Source of the DNA: Onthophagus taurus
Taxonomy: Eukaryota; Arthropoda; Insecta; Coleoptera; Scarabaeidae
NCBI RefSeq assembly: GCF_036711975.1
Contig: NC_091973.1
Span: 4,960,001-5,024,000 of the forward strand
Length of the DNA: 64,000 nucleotides
Reading direction: 5' to 3'
Numbering within the stretch: position 1 is the first letter of the stretch; each line of letters begins with the position of its first letter. The translations under genes and the position numbers were made by a program. The notes below the pieces were generated by a model. The model saw only the letters and a program-made list of their open reading frames with translations, was not told the DNA's origin and did no database searches. Positions 61,254 to 64,000 of this stretch are shown piece by piece.

Positions 61254-64000
61254 CAGTGTTTCTCAAAGTTTTTTCTCTCGCGGCACATTTTCGAAAAAAA
61301 TGTTTATTGAGGGCACACCAACTTTAAAAAAATTACTTTTAACTATAAATAAATAAATAGAAAAGAATTTAAAAGAAAGATTTATTATAATATGAATATA
61401 AGAACAATATAGAAACATTTCCTATAATAAAATAAAAAATGAGTAATAATTAATAGTATAAATACAAAATAAAGAAACCTGTAATAAACATGTATTTTAG
61501 TGAGAAATATGTGATTGACGATGTTTTGTTATCTCTTCTATATTTGGTTTTATTGTTGAGAGAGCAACTCTCAATTCGTCCTCAACATTTTTCAATTGTG
61601 ATCGTTTATTATTTTTTATGGTTGTTAATGTTGAAAATCCTAATTCGCACAAATAGGATGTTGAAAACTGGAAAATACTTATTGCTCTTTTAAATAATTT
61701 TGGATATTCATCATGAATTGATATCCAAAATGTATTGAGTGGAAGTTCTGAATATTTTAATTTTAATGTTCGGTCAGAAGAGAGGGAGATTAGTTCTTCC
61801 TCCTCTTCAAGACAAAGATTGCTGTATGACGTATTACCAGTAAAAGGGTTTCGAATCCAGTCATGTTTTTCTATATGGATGGATGGAAAATATTTGGCAA
61901 CTGCTTGCTGAAGAGTGTCTAAATGACTTTTCACCAAGGAATTTCCGTCAGGAATTTTGGCAAACATCTCTAAATTGTTCTCGCCGACTTTTTTTGACCA
62001 TAAACATAACTTATTACTAAATGCAGTTAATTTGTCCGTTGATGTTAAAATATTTTCGTGTCGTCCTTGCAAACTTGAATTTAAATGGTTAAGATGTGAA
62101 AAGGTATGTTCTAGGTAAGCCAGCTTTGCACACCACAATTCATTGCTCAAACAGTCATAAAATTGTTGTGTTTTCAAAATTCTTCTTTTCTCCTTTTCTC
62201 CCATAGTCGTTTCTTCTTTAAAGAATACACAAAGTTCTTCTCTTAACTCATACGCACGAGCTAAAACTCGTCCTCTAGAAAGCCATCGAACTTCACTATG
62301 CAATAATAAGCAATTGTAATTAGCTTCCATGCTGTCACATAATTCTTTGAATAATCGTGATTTTAATGGTCTGCTTTTAATATAATTGACTATTTTTATC
62401 ACATCTTCCAAAACAGATATTAGTTCCGTAGGGAGAGTTTTGGCTACTAAAGCTTCTCGATGTATAATATGAGTAGTAATAATATCAGCATTTTTTTGTT
62501 TCGCGTACGTCCAGAACCCTTTCTCATTACCGACCATTGCAGGAGCACCGTCTGTACAAATTCCTGTACAAAAGTTCCAGGAGAGATTGGAATTTTTGAA
62601 AAAATTGTCGACGCAATCAAATATTTCTTTACCCGTTGTCCTCCCCGACAATTCTTGACAAAATAAAAATTGATTTATAATTGAATCCCCGTTAATTAAG
62701 CGTACAAATCCCATTAATTGTGCTTTTCCGCTAATGTCTGTTGATTCATCTATTTGTAGGGCAAATATTTTATTGTTAAGTTTTTGGTGAACATTTTTTG
62801 CTATGTTTTCCGACATATCAGCAATTCGTCGACTAATGGTGTCGTTGGAGAGAGGGATTTTGTTTATTTCAGTTTCTGCTTCTTTCCCTAACATACATTT
62901 CACCATTATTCGACAAGCAGGGCCAATTAACGTTTCCCCAATTGAATGAGGTTTCATCTTCTGTGCAATAAGTTCGGCTATCTCGTAAGACGCAATTTGT
63001 GCTTTATCTGACACCCTTACTGCTTTTTCGAATTTTTGGGATTGTTTGGCACTATTAGTTATTAATCGTTCAAAATAATTTTTGCATTTGGACACCAAAC
63101 TTGGGTGAACTTTTTCCAAATGCCGTTTTAGTTTGCTAGGAACCATTGCTCCGTTTGTTTTTGTATTCCCACAAACAACACATAAAGGCAATGGGGTATC
63201 TACGCTTCCTGTCCATGTAAAACCATAATTAAGGTAATCTTCACTATACTTTCTTGAATTAATTTTCGCCTTTTTTGCCGGAGGTTCATCCATGCTGGAA
63301 CTACTACTAAAATTAGCCTCATCAGCAGCTGTAGTGGATGCACTATTAACAGTTAAAAATTTTCTTAAATCCATTTTTGATAAGCTAAAAAGAATATGTT
63401 AAAATTTATTAATTCTAATTATTATTATTTCATTAATTTTAAAATTTTATTATAAATTTTTGCTTATTGACTATTAGTACAAGATTCCGATATAAATCCG
63501 ATACCCCTCATCTGTTTTCGTGATAAAATATATATATTTTTTTACAATAAAATGTATAAATAAAGGAAACCTAGACTATATTAATTTTTTAAGTAAATTG
63601 GATAATTACATTATTTGTCAAAAATCTGCAAACTCTATAACAGTTCTAAGTTATAAAACATGTAAATTTCGTTAAGATCGCATTTATGTTATTAATATAA
63701 ACAATTAAGTAAATAAATAATCTTACCTTATTTTTCCTGAGAAATCCTAATTATTCAATAAATAGCACGAAAACACAATAACAATTGAATAACATAAAGA
63801 AAAGCCCAAAACGTTTTACAGTCCTAGAGGACCTAACCTAGAGAGGATATACAGTATTTTCGGGGAATAACCTAATACGCTTTACCGATGGTTTTTCGGA
63901 AACTTCCTCTTTAGTCAAGGCTTTACGAGAGTACGGCGCACAGTAGAAATTTACTAGTACTAGTACTTGCTCTTTTAATCTGCTCCGTATGTTATAAATC
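61254..64000 (-). mobile_element. hAT element, left end to window edge
   Basis: The terminal inverted repeat begins CAGTGTTTCTCAAAGTTTTT and is followed by gcggcacattttcg, the usual form for hAT elements of the Charlie/ZBED type. The preceding eight bases CTCTATAT (61246-61253) would be the target copy; the matching right end is not in the window. The non-coding part at 63375-64000 shows no other feature. Confidence 0.75.
61497..63374 (-). CDS. hAT transposase with BED-type zinc finger (ZBED5/GTF2IRD2-like), intact
   Basis: An uninterrupted 625-aa frame with ATG start. Layout: a serine-rich N-terminus with a KKAK basic signal, a BED-like zinc finger (Cys65, Cys68, His85, His90 in CVVCGNTK...RHLEKVH), the catalytic core with ALQIDESTDISG (Asp209) and CTDGAPAMVGNEKG (Asp275), the helical insertion, and the C-terminal hATC dimerisation region with YLCELGFSTLTTIKNN (Glu577). 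All three catalytic acidic residues are present. It lies behind a hAT terminal repeat, so it is an element gene and not a domesticated one, unless the right end is missing. Confidence 0.92.
   Translation of the reverse strand: MDLRKFLTVNSASTTAADEANFSSSSSMDEPPAKKAKINSRKYSEDYLNYGFTWTGSVDTPLPLCVVCGNTKTNGAMVPSKLKRHLEKVHPSLVSKCKNYFERLITNSAKQSQKFEKAVRVSDKAQIASYEIAELIAQKMKPHSIGETLIGPACRIMVKCMLGKEAETEINKIPLSNDTISRRIADMSENIAKNVHQKLNNKIFALQIDESTDISGKAQLMGFVRLINGDSIINQFLFCQELSGRTTGKEIFDCVDNFFKNSNLSWNFCTGICTDGAPAMVGNEKGFWTYAKQKNADIITTHIIHREALVAKTLPTELISVLEDVIKIVNYIKSRPLKSRLFKELCDSMEANYNCLLLHSEVRWLSRGRVLARAYELREELCVFFKEETTMGEKEKRRILKTQQFYDCLSNELWCAKLAYLEHTFSHLNHLNSSLQGRHENILTSTDKLTAFSNKLCLWSKKVGENNLEMFAKIPDGNSLVKSHLDTLQQAVAKYFPSIHIEKHDWIRNPFTGNTSYSNLCLEEEEELISLSSDRTLKLKYSELPLNTFWISIHDEYPKLFKRAISIFQFSTSYLCELGFSTLTTIKNNKRSQLKNVEDELRVALSTIKPNIEEITKHRQSHISH

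Overview
This is AT-rich eukaryotic DNA with short spliced exons, insect-type core promoters and abundant transposons. The genes (an alpha5/6/7-type nicotinic receptor subunit, Rap1, a myrosinase-like family 1 glycosidase, an RCC1 homologue) and the repeat types point to an insect. A beetle is my best inference, not a proven assignment.

Layout. 1.5-8.0 kb: five coding exons (minus strand) of a nicotinic acetylcholine receptor subunit; its introns hold a foldback element and tandem units carrying a hammerhead-ribozyme-like core. 9.4-11.4 kb: a Tc1/mariner-type MITE and LINE debris. 13.4-16.9 kb: a 149-bp satellite with a higher-order pattern, broken by a MITE. 17.2-18.95 kb: a complete five-exon GH1 gene whose catalytic glutamates are both replaced. 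19.2-22.6 kb: one LINE inserted in another, with a target duplication. 22.9-24.3 kb: a defective hAT element with an exact 8-bp target duplication. 24.7-29.9 kb: Rap1, four coding exons, with a MITE and a LINE in the last intron. 33.4-34.7 kb: an intronless, divergent RCC1 paralogue. 35.9-37.05 kb: two unrecognised small genes. 38.3-47.4 kb: a 290-299-bp satellite mixed with LINE pieces and a tandem duplication. 48.2 kb: an exon of an unknown gene. 48.9-51.4 kb: LINE fragments. 53.0-53.5 kb: a spliced small ORF for a membrane micropeptide. 56.2-61.1 kb: DD41D-type mariner relatives, one nested in another. 61.25 kb to the end: a hAT element with an intact 625-aa BED-finger transposase.

The host genes do not form an operon or pathway. 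I found no convincing new multi-gene system. The best leads are the catalytically dead GH1, the altered RCC1 paralogue, the membrane micropeptide, the ribozyme-like tandem units and the higher-order satellite. Most transposable-element copies are damaged; the two that keep a long open frame are the LINE at 19.8-21.9 kb and the hAT at the right end.
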